Source: CAWJMD01 sp963700925
GTDB taxonomy: Bacteria > Actinomycetota > Actinomycetes > Actinomycetales > CAWJMD01
Assembly (NCBI GenBank): GCA_963700925.1
Contig: OY969553.1
Span: 1,550,001 to 1,614,000 of the forward strand
DNA length: 64,000 nucleotides
Direction of reading: 5' to 3'
Part shown: positions 1 to 7,641 of the stretch, piece after piece
Numbering within the stretch: position 1 is the stretch's first letter
How the letters are laid out: each line of letters begins with the position of its first letter
Translations under genes and position numbers: made by a program
The notes under the pieces: generated by a model
Database searches by the model: none
What the model was told of the DNA's origin: nothing
What the model saw: the letters and a program-made list of their open reading frames with translations, nothing else

Positions 1-141
1 CTGCTTGGTCTGGTTGCCGCTCGCCGGAAAGGCGTCAGCGCGGTGCCGCCCGGCGTCGGCGAGAGCGAACACCTGCATTCCCAACGCTGCCAGGGACAGA
101 CCCCAGTAGATGAAGAACTGCACAGACCCAAGGACTCCCAC
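1..141 (-). CDS. DUF2516 family membrane protein (partial, C-terminus beyond window)
   Basis: The first 47 codons run off the left edge. The GTG start follows an AGGAT-like ribosome site. The visible protein opens with a hydrophobic helix (FFIYWGLSLAALGMQVFALADA) and then a basic/polar segment with ADAGRHRADAF, the pattern I associate with the small actinobacterial DUF2516 membrane proteins. In mycobacteria a protein of this type lies next to the HbhA gene. Here an HbhA-like gene is about 3 kb away on the same strand, with dtd, asparaginase and ugd in between. Function unknown. Confidence 0.7.
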   Translation of the reverse strand, partial: MGVLGSVQFFIYWGLSLAALGMQVFALADAGRHRADAFPASGNQTKQ

Positions 142-151
142 GGCGCCGATC

Positions 152-637
152 CTACGTGGTCGCTCGGGGTGCCGAGGTCGTCCGTGCCTGATCTGCCGTG
201 TCGAGCAGGATGGTCACCGGACCGTCGTTCACGAGCCCGACGCTCATGTGGGCCCCGAACCGTCCGGTCTCGACCGTCAGTCCTTCGGCGCGCAGCGCCT
301 CGACCAGTCCCTCGACCACCGGCTCGGCCACGGGCCCGGGCGCCGCCTCGTTCCACGTCGGGCGCCGACCCTTGCGGGTGCCCGCGTACAGCGTGAACTG
401 GCTGACCACGAGCACCGGCGCCCCGACGTCCGACGCCGAGCGCTCGCCGTCGAGGATGCGCAGGCCCGCGATCTTGCGTGCGGTAGTGGCGACCTCCGCC
501 GGGCCGTCGTCGTGAGTGACGCCGACCAGCGCCAGCAGGGCCTGCCCGGTGTCGTTACCCGCCCCCTCGACCTCGCCGACGACCTCGCCGTCCACCGTGA
601 CCGACGCGCGGGTGACCCGCTGCAGAACGACTCGCAC
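152..637 (-). CDS. dtd: D-aminoacyl-tRNA deacylase
   Basis: Hydrolyses D-aminoacyl-tRNA (and mischarged Gly-tRNAAla) to free tRNA in the cytoplasm. The 161-residue protein begins MRVVLQRVTRASVTVDGEVVG, carries the SQFTLYA motif in the middle and the C-terminal NDGPVTILLD segment with the Gly-cisPro motif that defines the chiral pocket. Length is a little above the usual 145-150. It ends 10 bases upstream of the DUF2516 start and begins 8 bases after the asparaginase stop, so the three are probably one leftward transcript. Family assignment is firm. Confidence 0.93.
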   Translation of the reverse strand: MRVVLQRVTRASVTVDGEVVGEVEGAGNDTGQALLALVGVTHDDGPAEVATTARKIAGLRILDGERSASDVGAPVLVVSQFTLYAGTRKGRRPTWNEAAPGPVAEPVVEGLVEALRAEGLTVETGRFGAHMSVGLVNDGPVTILLDTADQARTTSAPRATT

Positions 638-645
638 GTCCGCCC

Positions 646-1671
646 TCAGACCCGGCCGGACGGGACGACGGCGACGATCTGGCCCACCGGTCGGCCGTGA
701 CCGAGCACGTCGACGTGGCCGACCTCGTCGAGGACCGGCGCGTCGAGGCCGAGCTCACGCAGCAGGGCAGCCATCACGACCGGCCGGGCGCGCTGGGACC
801 CGTCGAGGATCTTGAGCGCAGCACCGCGACCGTCGGGCAGTCCGGCGGCGTACACGCCTTCGGCACCGTCCTTGGCCACGAGTCCCGGAACGCCTGCCAT
901 CAGCACCGTGACGTCTCGGCCGGTGCCGCCGACCATCTCGGGGTGGGCGTTCATCGCGCGCCCGACGCGGCCCAGGTGGTTGGTGGCGTTGACGCGCCCT
1001 GGGCCAGCGGTGGAGGCCGCGAGCGCGATCGCCCCGAAGGCTCGCGCGAGCCCCGAGAGGGTGCAGGAGAACAGAGGCGCGCCGCACCCGTCGACCGCCG
1101 TGTAGTGCACGTGGTCCCCGGTCAGGTCCTCGACGCCCTCTTTGATCGCGCGCTGCAGCGGGTGGGCAGGGTCGAGGTAGCCGCTCGTGTCCCAGCCCGC
1201 CGCGACGCAGGTCGCCAGCATCGCCGCGTGCTTGCCCGAGCAGTTCTGCAGCAGCGACGTCGGTCCGCGGCCGCTCGCCTGCCAGCGCACAGACGCCTCC
1301 GCGTCGAGCGGCAGGTCCGGGGTGTTCTGCAGGTCGGCCTCGGTCAGCCCGGCGTCGCGAAGGATCTGCGAGGCACCCTCACGGTGCATCGGCTCGCCCG
1401 AGTGGCTCGCGCACGCCAGCGCCAGCAGGGGCCCGTCGAGGTGCAGCCCGGCCCGCAGCATCGCGATGGCCTGGAGGGGCTTGAGCGAGCTGCGCGGGAA
1501 GAGCTCGAGGTTGGGGGAACCTGCCCGCACCAACGGCGTTCCGTCCGTGTCCACCCCGGCGAGATGACCATGGTGCGCGGACTCCACGACGCCGCCTCGG
1601 ACGACCGTCGCCAGCACCTCGGCCGACGATGCGATCACAGGCGTCAGGGGTGACTGGGCGGGGCTCGACAC
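646..1671 (-). CDS. asparaginase (asparaginase II-like family, Pfam PF06089)
   Basis: A 341-residue protein of the actinobacterial/rhizobial asparaginase family unrelated to the E. coli type II enzyme. Typical blocks are VVRGGVVESAHHGHLAGVD near the start, FPRSSLKPLQAIAML, CASHSGEP, NCSGKHAAMLA and DGCGAPLFS. These contain the Ser/Lys/Cys residues conserved in this family. It probably converts L-asparagine to aspartate and ammonia in the cytoplasm. The GTG at 1671 has a weak ribosome site; a second in-frame GTG 12 codons in is possible. It lies between ugd and dtd on the same strand. Confidence 0.85.
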   Translation of the reverse strand: MSSPAQSPLTPVIASSAEVLATVVRGGVVESAHHGHLAGVDTDGTPLVRAGSPNLELFPRSSLKPLQAIAMLRAGLHLDGPLLALACASHSGEPMHREGASQILRDAGLTEADLQNTPDLPLDAEASVRWQASGRGPTSLLQNCSGKHAAMLATCVAAGWDTSGYLDPAHPLQRAIKEGVEDLTGDHVHYTAVDGCGAPLFSCTLSGLARAFGAIALAASTAGPGRVNATNHLGRVGRAMNAHPEMVGGTGRDVTVLMAGVPGLVAKDGAEGVYAAGLPDGRGAALKILDGSQRARPVVMAALLRELGLDAPVLDEVGHVDVLGHGRPVGQIVAVVPSGRV

Positions 1672-1721
1672 CAGCGCAGCCTAATGGGGACGCGTCGGGG
1701 AACCGACCCGATCCCGGACAG

Positions 1722-3035
1722 TCAGGCGCGGGGCCGGCCCAGTGCGCGGTACGTCCAGCCGGCTGCGCGCCATGCCTGCGGGTCGAGCACGTTGCGGCCG
1801 TCCAGGATGGCCCGCCCTCGCACGTGCCGACCCAGCTCGGCCGGGTCGAGCCCGGTGAACTGCGGCCACTCGGTCAGGAGCAGCACCACGTCGGCTCCCT
1901 CGCAGGCCTCGTCGGCGGTCGCCACGTAGGTGAGGTCGGGCCACATTCGACGGGCGTTCTCGAGCGCGTGCGGGTCGGTGACCACGACGTCGCCGCCCTG
2001 GAGCCGCATCTGGGCCGCCACGTTGAGCGCCGGCGAGTCACGGATGTCGTCGCTGTTCGGCTTGAACGCGGCACCCAGCACGGCGATCCGCTTGCCGACG
2101 AACGAGCCGCCGCAGACCTCCCGGGCAAGCTCCACCATGCGGGAACGCCGGCGCATGTTGATGGCGTCGACCTCACGCAGGAACGTGAGTGCCTGGTCGG
2201 CGCCGAGCTCGCCGGCCCGCGCCATGAACGCCCTGATGTCCTTGGGGAGACAGCCGCCGCCGAAGCCCAGTCCGGCGCCGAGGAACTTGCGCCCGATCCG
2301 CTCGTCGTAGCCGATCGCGTCGGCCAGGAGGGTGACGTCGGCGCCGGCCGCCTCACACACCTCGGCCATCGCGTTGATGAACGAGATCTTCGTGGCGAGA
2401 AAGGCGTTCGCGGCGACCTTGACCAGCTCCGCCGTCTCGAAGTCGCACGTGACGACCGGCGAGCCGGCCTCGATGGTCGTCGCGTAGACATCGCGGAGCC
2501 GCTGCTCGGCCCACTCGCTGACGACGCCGAACACGAGCCGGTCAGGATGGAGGGTGTCGGCCACGGCGTGCCCCTCGCGCAGGAACTCGGGGTTCCACGC
2601 GAGCTCCAGGTGTGGCGCCGACTCCGCGAGCAGGGCCTTCAACGTCGCCGCCGTGCCCACCGGCACGGTGGACTTGCCGACGACCAGCGCCCGCTCGGGA
2701 AGGTGCTGGGCCACGGCCGTCGTGGCCGCGATGACCTGCGACGTGTCGGCCGCAAGCTCTCCCCGGCGCTGCGGCGTGCCCACGCAGACGAAGACCACGT
2801 CGGCGCCGGCGAGCGCGGCGAAGTCCTCCGTGAAGCTGAGGCGACCGGTTGCGAGGGTGCGGGCCAGGAGGTCGTCGAGGCCGGGCTCGTAGACGGGTGC
2901 GGAGGCCTTGCCGAGCGTGGCGACCTTGGCGGCGTCGACGTCGACGCCGACCACCTGGTGTCCCAGCTCGGCCATGCACGCCGCGTGCACGGCTCCGAGG
3001 TAACCGCAGCCGACTACGCCGATCGTCAAGGTCAT
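1722..3035 (-). CDS. ugd: UDP-glucose 6-dehydrogenase
   Basis: Oxidises UDP-glucose to UDP-glucuronate with 2 NAD+, feeding capsule and cell-wall polysaccharides. The 437-residue protein opens with a Rossmann motif (TIGVVGCGYLGAVHA), has the FVCVGTP block, and near residue 260 the catalytic segment GFGGGCLPKDIRA with the nucleophilic Cys. The C-terminal UDP-binding domain contains KRIAVLGAAFKPNSDDIRDSP. The chosen ATG has AGGATGAGCGC in front of it; the open frame extends 29 codons further upstream, but that part is not protein-like. GDP-mannose dehydrogenase is the main alternative within the family. Confidence 0.9.
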   Translation of the reverse strand: MTLTIGVVGCGYLGAVHAACMAELGHQVVGVDVDAAKVATLGKASAPVYEPGLDDLLARTLATGRLSFTEDFAALAGADVVFVCVGTPQRRGELAADTSQVIAATTAVAQHLPERALVVGKSTVPVGTAATLKALLAESAPHLELAWNPEFLREGHAVADTLHPDRLVFGVVSEWAEQRLRDVYATTIEAGSPVVTCDFETAELVKVAANAFLATKISFINAMAEVCEAAGADVTLLADAIGYDERIGRKFLGAGLGFGGGCLPKDIRAFMARAGELGADQALTFLREVDAINMRRRSRMVELAREVCGGSFVGKRIAVLGAAFKPNSDDIRDSPALNVAAQMRLQGGDVVVTDPHALENARRMWPDLTYVATADEACEGADVVLLLTEWPQFTGLDPAELGRHVRGRAILDGRNVLDPQAWRAAGWTYRALGRPRA

Positions 3036-3174
3036 GCGCTCATCCTGCCGCAGCCCCGGTGGGCCTCTGCGCACTGCATCGGCGGGTGCCACGGATGCAC
3101 CCGGACGCGAGAAGTGGGGCACACCGTCATCCGGTGTGCCCCACTTCTTCGGTTCAGCTGCGCGTCAGCGCAGG

Positions 3175-3834
3175 TCAGCCGACCTTGCCGGCCGCGTCGG
3201 AGGCGGCCTTGCGGGCGGTCGTCGCCGTCTTGCGGGCGGTGGTGGTCGCGCCCTTGACCGCGGACTTCGATGCGGCCGCGCGGGTCTTGGCGGTGGTGGC
3301 GGTCCGCTTGGCGGGGGTCTTGGTGGCCGTGGTGGCCTCCTCGACCTCGCGGGTGGCCGTGGTCACGGTGGCCTTGGCGGCCGTCGTGGTGTCCTTGGCG
3401 CCGCGACGCACGGTGGTGACGGCGGCCTTGGTGCGGCTCAGGGTGGTGCGGCCCTGCTGGACCAGGTCCTGGGTGGCCTTCTGCTTGCGGATGCGCTCGA
3501 CGAGGCTCTTGCCGCGGGCGGCGAGGTCGTCGAAGCTCTCCTCCACCTTGCCGGCGGCCTCGAGGCCCTTGCTCACCGCGGTGGTGGGAAGGTTCTGCAC
3601 CACGGTCGGCAGCTGCTTGGCGCTCTCCTGCAGGGACGCCTGGATCTTCTCGGCGTCGTAGGCCTTCAGCACGTCGGCACGGACCTCGGCAGCCTTCGCC
3701 TGGGCGTCCTTGCGGACCTCGGCGGCCTTCGCCTGGGTGGCGCGAACGCGCTCGACGGCGAGGTCGGTCATACCGACCACGACGTAGCCGGTGTCGACAG
3801 CGGTCTTCTTCAGGTCGTCAGTCAGGGTCGTCAT
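3175..3834 (-). CDS. HbhA-like Lys/Ala/Thr-rich coiled-coil protein
   Basis: A 219-residue protein. The N-terminal half (about 1-120) is a helical heptad-like region (AKAAEVRKDAQAKAAEVRAD...). The C-terminal 90 residues are a low-complexity basic tail of KTPAKR, TARKTATTARKA and similar histone-H1-like repeats. This two-part build, and its position directly behind an XRE regulator, match mycobacterial heparin-binding haemagglutinin (HbhA). In other actinobacteria the relatives may bind nucleic acid or anionic polymers rather than act as adhesins. Its ATG lies one base after the regulator's TGA (TGACATG), so translation is probably coupled. Confidence 0.75.
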   Translation of the reverse strand: MTTLTDDLKKTAVDTGYVVVGMTDLAVERVRATQAKAAEVRKDAQAKAAEVRADVLKAYDAEKIQASLQESAKQLPTVVQNLPTTAVSKGLEAAGKVEESFDDLAARGKSLVERIRKQKATQDLVQQGRTTLSRTKAAVTTVRRGAKDTTTAAKATVTTATREVEEATTATKTPAKRTATTAKTRAAASKSAVKGATTTARKTATTARKAASDAAGKVG

Positions 3835-3835
3835 G

Positions 3836-4348
3836 TCACTCTCCAGTGGTCTTGCGAGTGGCCTTGCGGCGCACAGGCTTCGGGGTGGGGCTGGCCTCCG
3901 ACGCGGATGCGTCGTCGACCTTGGTCGTTGTCCCGGACGCGGAGCGCTTGCTCCGGCGGGGCGCCGTCTTCCTCGGCGGCGCAGCGGACCTCGCGCCGTC
4001 GCCCGCAAGCGGGCTCTCTGCACGGAACGAGGCGTACACGTCGAGCAGCACCCGGCGCTGACGCTCGGTGAGGTGGGGGTCGGACATGATCGCCGTCTCC
4101 ACCTCGGCCCGGTCCTCGCGCGCTTCGAGGATCCCGGCCTGCACGTACAGCACCTCGGCCGAGATGCGCAGCCCCTTCGCGATCTGCTGCAACACCTCTG
4201 CGCTCGGCTTCCGCAGGCCGCGCTCCACCTGGCTCAGGTAGGGGTTGGACACCCCCGCCGCCTCCGCGAGCTGGCGCAGCGACAGCTTGGCGCCGTGCCT
4301 CTGCTCGCGCAGGTACTCACCGAGCTCGGTGACCTTCAACGTGGCCAT
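3836..4348 (-). CDS. XRE-family helix-turn-helix regulator
   Basis: A 170-residue regulator. The Cro/C1 HTH covers about residues 5-65 (LGEYLREQRHGAKLSLRQLAEAAGVSNPYLSQVERGLRKPSAEVLQQIAKGL). It is followed by a helical linker with YVQAGILE and DPHLTERQRRVLLDVYASF, and ends in a disordered basic tail. This is the conserved actinobacterial regulator found upstream of HbhA-like genes. The ATG at 4348 was chosen because the HTH begins at once; the upstream in-frame extension runs through the operator-like repeats. It probably regulates its own operon through those repeats. Confidence 0.85.
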   Translation of the reverse strand: MATLKVTELGEYLREQRHGAKLSLRQLAEAAGVSNPYLSQVERGLRKPSAEVLQQIAKGLRISAEVLYVQAGILEAREDRAEVETAIMSDPHLTERQRRVLLDVYASFRAESPLAGDGARSAAPPRKTAPRRSKRSASGTTTKVDDASASEASPTPKPVRRKATRKTTGE

Positions 4349-4361
4349 GCGCCTACTCTGC

Positions 4362-4391
4362 TTGCAATTGCTAGCAGATGCAAGCGCTAGC
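4362..4391 (-). promoter_or_regulatory. candidate operator of the XRE/HbhA operon
   Basis: Two direct repeats, TGCAATTGCTAGC (4363-4375) and TGCAAGCGCTAGC (4379-4391), are spaced 16 bases apart just upstream of the regulator start. Each contains the palindrome GCTAGC, and TTGCA/TGCAA arms form a further inverted repeat. The position and the helical-turn spacing suggest a cooperative binding site for the XRE protein encoded next to it. This is inference from the repeats; no promoter elements could be fixed. Confidence 0.5.
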
Positions 4392-4415
4392 CACAGCAAG
4401 CGGACGTGGGCTGCG

Positions 4416-5243
4416 TCACGTCGTGCGCACGCCGAGCAGCTCGCGGGCGTCGGCCGTGCTCATGGGCGGACGCTGCATCTCGGTGGACAGCCGCGCGGCG
4501 CGGGCCACCAGCTCGTCGTTGCCCTGCACCGGACGTCCCCTGCCGTACATCAGGTTGTCCTCCATGCCGACCCGCAGGTGGCCGCCCATCGACAGCGTCG
4601 CCGCCATCACGGGCAGGTGACTGCGCCCGATCCCGGTCGCCGACCACGAGGTGACCTCGGGCGGCAGCGCCGCGACGCCGGCGGCAAGCGCCTGCGCGGT
4701 ACCGGGCATCCCGCCCGGAACGCCGGTCACGAAGTCGACGTGCACCCGTCCGCCATACGGCAGGCCGTAGGTGTCGAGCAGGCGTCGCAGCGACTCGACC
4801 TGGCCGAGGTCGAACAGCTCGAACTCGGGGACGACCTCACGCTCCTGCGACTGGCGGTAGAGGTCGACCATCAGCGACCACGGGTTCATGAAGACGTCGT
4901 CGCCGAAGTTGACGGTGCCGCACGTGAGCGAGCACGAGTCGGGGTCGGCCTCGAGCACCTTCAGGCGGGTCTCCATCGGGTCGTGCACGCTGCCGCCGGT
5001 CGAGAGCTGCACGACCAGGTCGGTCTGCTCGCGGAGTGCCTCGACGGTGGCGCGCAGCCGTCCGAGGTCGAGCGTCGGACGGTGCTCGTCGTCGCGGATG
5101 TGCACGTGCACCAGGGCGGCGCCCGCGGCCTCGCACGCGGTCGCGGCGGCGACCAGCTCGTCCAGCGTGGTCGGCAGCTGCGGCCACTGGTCCTTGGTCG
5201 TCTCGGCCCCGGTGGGGGCGACGGTGATCAGCGTCGTGGGCAC
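4416..5243 (-). CDS. beta-keto acid cleavage enzyme (BKACE, DUF849)
   Basis: A 275-residue TIM-barrel enzyme of the 3-keto-5-aminohexanoate cleavage family, which condenses a beta-keto acid with acetyl-CoA to give acetoacetate and a CoA thioester. Visible motifs are ITVAPTGAE at the start, the Zn-binding HVHIRDD around residue 47, the QLSTGG strand, and GGHLRVGMEDN near residue 230. The GTG at 5243 has GGCAGG nine bases upstream; an ATG three codons earlier is possible. The substrate cannot be told from sequence. The gene stands alone behind a tandem-repeat region. Confidence 0.88.
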   Translation of the reverse strand: MPTTLITVAPTGAETTKDQWPQLPTTLDELVAAATACEAAGAALVHVHIRDDEHRPTLDLGRLRATVEALREQTDLVVQLSTGGSVHDPMETRLKVLEADPDSCSLTCGTVNFGDDVFMNPWSLMVDLYRQSQEREVVPEFELFDLGQVESLRRLLDTYGLPYGGRVHVDFVTGVPGGMPGTAQALAAGVAALPPEVTSWSATGIGRSHLPVMAATLSMGGHLRVGMEDNLMYGRGRPVQGNDELVARAARLSTEMQRPPMSTADARELLGVRTT

Positions 5244-5282
5244 GCCGCGCATCCTGCCAGACCACGCGACCCTCCCTCGCTG

Positions 5283-5364
5283 GCCTCGTTAACGAGGCGA
5301 ACCCACCGTTAACGTGGCTTGCGAGCCTCGTGAAGTGGCACTTGGCCTCGTGAAGTAGGCCAGC
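5283..5364. repeat. four degenerate 20-21 bp tandem units
   Basis: Four consecutive related units lie upstream of the BKACE gene. Unit 1 contains the perfect 16-bp palindrome GCCTCGTTAACGAGGC (5283-5298). Unit 2 contains CACCGTTAACGTGGC. Units 3 and 4 both begin GCCTCGTGAAGT (5325-5336 and 5345-5356), exactly 20 bases apart. A shared core GCCTCGT-AA- -GGC recurs once per two helical turns. This could be an operator array for the BKACE promoter or a dispersed intergenic repeat. Confidence 0.6.
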
Positions 5365-5373
5365 GTGGGGGTG

Positions 5374-6432
5374 TCAGGGAGCGACGACGGCTTCTTGAGC
5401 GGCGCTGACGCCGTCCGCCACCAGAACGGCGTCGATGGGCACCGACCGCTTCACGACCGCGAGGGCGATCGGTCCCAGCTCGTGGTGGCGCGCGACGCTG
5501 GTCAGCCGTCCGATCGGCCGCTCGCCGTCCTTGCTCGTCGGAGCGGTCAGCGGTGTGCCGGGCTCCGGCAGCTGGTGACCCGAGCCGTCCAGGTGCAGGA
5601 AGACCGCACGCCGCGGCGGGCGGCCCAGGTTGTGCACCCGCGCGACCGTCTCCTGGCCGCGATAGCAGCCCTTGGCCATGTGCACCGCCGTCCGCAGCCA
5701 GTCGAGCTCGTGCGGGATGGTGCGGTGGTCGGTATCGACACCGAATCGTGGACGCCAGGCGGCAACACGCAACGCTTCTGCCGCCCAGGTGCCAGCCAGT
5801 GAGAGATCAGCTGTCAGAGAAGCGATCTCGGCGCGTGGCACGAGCACCTCCACCCACGAACGCTCGGCGCCGGGGTGGTCGCCCGTGTCGACCACGCTGT
5901 ACCCCACCCCGCCGGTCGTCACCGCCGGCCACGGGTCCTGCCACGCCACGAGTCCTTCGCCGAGATGCTTCATCACCGCGCCCCGCACACCCGACAGCAC
6001 AGCCCAGTCGCCCGTCACGTCGGCGATCTCGACCCGCAGCATGAAGCGCATCTTCTCGAGGTGCGCCACCAGCGGTGCGCCGGCGCCGGGTTCGACTGTG
6101 ATCCAGGCGGTCTCGCCGTCGTCGACGAGATGCAGAGCGTTCTCGACGTGCCCGTGCGGGCTGAGGATGAGGGCCTCCGCCGACACGCCGGGGGCGAGGT
6201 CGCGCAGCCACTGCGTCGACAGGGTGTCGAGCCAGGTCAGGCGGTCGGGGCCCGACACCGTGACCACCTCGCGGTGGGACGTGTCGACCACGGCCTCGCC
6301 GGCGACCAGAGCGCGCTGTTCGCGGGTGGGGTCGCCGTAGTGCCACGCGACGTCGGCGTCGGGGCCGTGACCGGCGACAGCGCCCTCCCGCTGCAGCAGC
6401 GGCGACCGGCTTGGTACGGCGGCTTCGCTCAT
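5374..6432 (-). CDS. ygfZ: YgfZ/GcvT-like folate-binding Fe-S maintenance protein
   Basis: A 352-residue tetrahydrofolate-binding protein of the aminomethyltransferase fold, which supports repair or assembly of some iron-sulphur enzymes. The diagnostic signature KGCYRGQETVARVHNLG, with its invariant Cys, lies near residue 250. The N-terminal part has GDPTREQRAL...DTSHREVVTVSGPDRL, typical of the family. Its ATG overlaps the stop of the nitrobindin gene upstream (ATGA), which suggests coupled translation. Confidence 0.9.
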   Translation of the reverse strand: MSEAAVPSRSPLLQREGAVAGHGPDADVAWHYGDPTREQRALVAGEAVVDTSHREVVTVSGPDRLTWLDTLSTQWLRDLAPGVSAEALILSPHGHVENALHLVDDGETAWITVEPGAGAPLVAHLEKMRFMLRVEIADVTGDWAVLSGVRGAVMKHLGEGLVAWQDPWPAVTTGGVGYSVVDTGDHPGAERSWVEVLVPRAEIASLTADLSLAGTWAAEALRVAAWRPRFGVDTDHRTIPHELDWLRTAVHMAKGCYRGQETVARVHNLGRPPRRAVFLHLDGSGHQLPEPGTPLTAPTSKDGERPIGRLTSVARHHELGPIALAVVKRSVPIDAVLVADGVSAAQEAVVAP

Positions 6433-6977
6433 GCCGGCACCGTCCGCTTCAGGCGCGCCGATGCGTGTGAGGTGAGGGGGTGGCCCATCGCTGCCATGTC
6501 CATCACCCAGAGCAGGTCGCCCTCGACCATGCCGTACATGCGCTGCGCAGCCGTGTACTCCTTGGCAGTCGTCGTGCGCGCCACCACGTCCGTGGTCAGG
6601 TCGACCCTGGCGCCGGTGGCCCGGCCGGTGTAGATCTCGACCACACCTGTCGGGTGCGCGAGCAGCACCTCGACGTCGATCCCCGCCGCCTCGCGGGCCG
6701 CAGCCTCGGCAGCCCCTTGGCCTTCGGGGACAACGACGCGCCAGTAGCCGGTCTCGCTGGCCAGCGGACGAACCACCTCGCCGTCGTCGTCGAGGAGGAA
6801 GGACTGGGCGCGGTAGTGGAGGAACGGTCGGCCGTCATGGCGGAACTCGATCTCCTGGCCGAACTGCCGCTCCTCGACCGACGGGTAGCCGACGACGCCG
6901 GCACCCTCCCAGCGTCCGAGCAGCCAGGCCACGGGCACGAGGGGCGGGGGGAGGTCGTCCGGGATCTCGAAGGGCAT
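6429..6977 (-). CDS. nitrobindin-like haem-binding beta-barrel protein (DUF1794/FABP-like)
   Basis: A 182-residue protein of the THAP4/nitrobindin family, ten-stranded beta-barrels that bind haem and isomerise peroxynitrite. The N-terminal family signature GRWEGAGVVGYP is at about residues 19-30, followed by QEIEFRHDGRPFLHYRAQS and the C-terminal YTAAQRMYGMVEGDLLWVMDMAA. Mycobacterial relatives are found in similar conserved settings. The start was set at the ATG before PFEIPDDLPP because the preceding open frame crosses the small membrane-protein gene. Confidence 0.85.
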   Translation of the reverse strand: MPFEIPDDLPPPLVPVAWLLGRWEGAGVVGYPSVEERQFGQEIEFRHDGRPFLHYRAQSFLLDDDGEVVRPLASETGYWRVVVPEGQGAAEAAAREAAGIDVEVLLAHPTGVVEIYTGRATGARVDLTTDVVARTTTAKEYTAAQRMYGMVEGDLLWVMDMAAMGHPLTSHASARLKRTVPA

Positions 6978-6988
6978 CGAGCGTCGCT

Positions 6989-7093
6989 TCAGCGCTGGCC
7001 CGTGAAGAGCTTGTAGACCACGTACACCGCGAACCAGCCGATCAGGAGGCTCGACAGCACGAGCAGCCCGATGAACAACGCTTCCAAACCCAT
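6989..7093 (-). CDS. 34-residue single-pass membrane protein
   Basis: A very short gene reading MGLEALFIGLLVLSSLLIGW and continuing FAVYVVYKLFTGQR. One hydrophobic helix (residues 5-27) ends in a positively charged tail, so the C-terminus is probably cytoplasmic. It ends 11 bases before the nitrobindin start, on the same strand, and is the first gene of that leftward unit. I know of similar YKLF(K/T)GQ-ending micro-membrane proteins in actinobacteria, but no function. Confidence 0.6.
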   Translation of the reverse strand: MGLEALFIGLLVLSSLLIGWFAVYVVYKLFTGQR

Positions 7094-7157
7094 GACGGCA
7101 GCCTACGCGGTGGGTCCTCTGGGGCGAATCGCAGTCGGGGTTCATACGCTGACCGCC

Positions 7158-7520
7158 ATGAACCCGCGACTCGTCGTCAAGGCCACGTGCGGTGAGGACG
7201 CTCCCGAGCGTTGCAACCAGGCGCTGACCGTCTCAGCCACGGCGGTCGCGTCGGGGGCCGAGGTGACGCTGTGGCTGACCGGCGAGGGCGCGTGGCTCGC
7301 GGTGCCGGGACGGGCGGCGCAGATCGTGCTGGAGCACTCGGCCCCGTTGGACGCGCTGCTCGCCGGGGTGCTGGAGGGCGGCGAGGTGGTGGTCTGCACG
7401 CAGTGCGCCGCCCGCCGTGGCCTGACCGAGGCCGACCTGCTTCCCGGCGTGCGGATCGCCGGGTCGGCCCAGTTCGTCGAGCAGGTGCTGATGCCGGGCA
7501 CGCAGGCCTTGGTCTACTAG
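7158..7520 (+). CDS. DsrE-family small protein
   Basis: A 120-residue protein of the DsrE/DsrF fold. It begins PRLVVKATCGEDAPERCNQALTVSATAVASGAEVTLWLTGEGAWL and has VVVCTQCAARRG in the second half, which carries the cysteines often used for sulphur relay in this family. Conserved actinobacterial proteins of this exact type are divergent from nitrobindin, as here. The ATG at 7158 was chosen because the DsrE fold starts right there. Whether it transfers sulphur is unknown. Confidence 0.75.
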   Translation: MNPRLVVKATCGEDAPERCNQALTVSATAVASGAEVTLWLTGEGAWLAVPGRAAQIVLEHSAPLDALLAGVLEGGEVVVCTQCAARRGLTEADLLPGVRIAGSAQFVEQVLMPGTQALVY

Positions 7521-7538
7521 ACGGTATGGAGTGACCGC

Positions 7539-7641
7539 TCGGTGGTGAGTGGTTGCGGGCCGGGGCCTCGCTCACACATGTTCGTGGGTTACCGAGCAGG
7601 GGCCGCCTGCTCGGCCTATCCAACAGGTGTGGGAGGCCCCG
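7539..7641 (+). ncRNA. possible bridge RNA region of the first IS110 element
   Basis: IS110 elements encode a structured bridge RNA in the non-coding end next to the transposase gene. This 103-base leader has a perfect 9-bp hairpin CCGAGCAGG-GGCCG-CCTGCTCGG (7592-7614) and a longer imperfect arm pair GTGAG...CTCAC around 7544-7574. The location upstream of the gene matches the IS110 (not IS1111) arrangement. Guide loops could not be matched to donor and target by eye. Confidence 0.3.

Noticed and set aside
1629..3257. 542-codon rightward frame opposite ugd
   Set aside because: Antisense of a confident UDP-glucose dehydrogenase; composition is Gly/Arg/His-rich shadow type.
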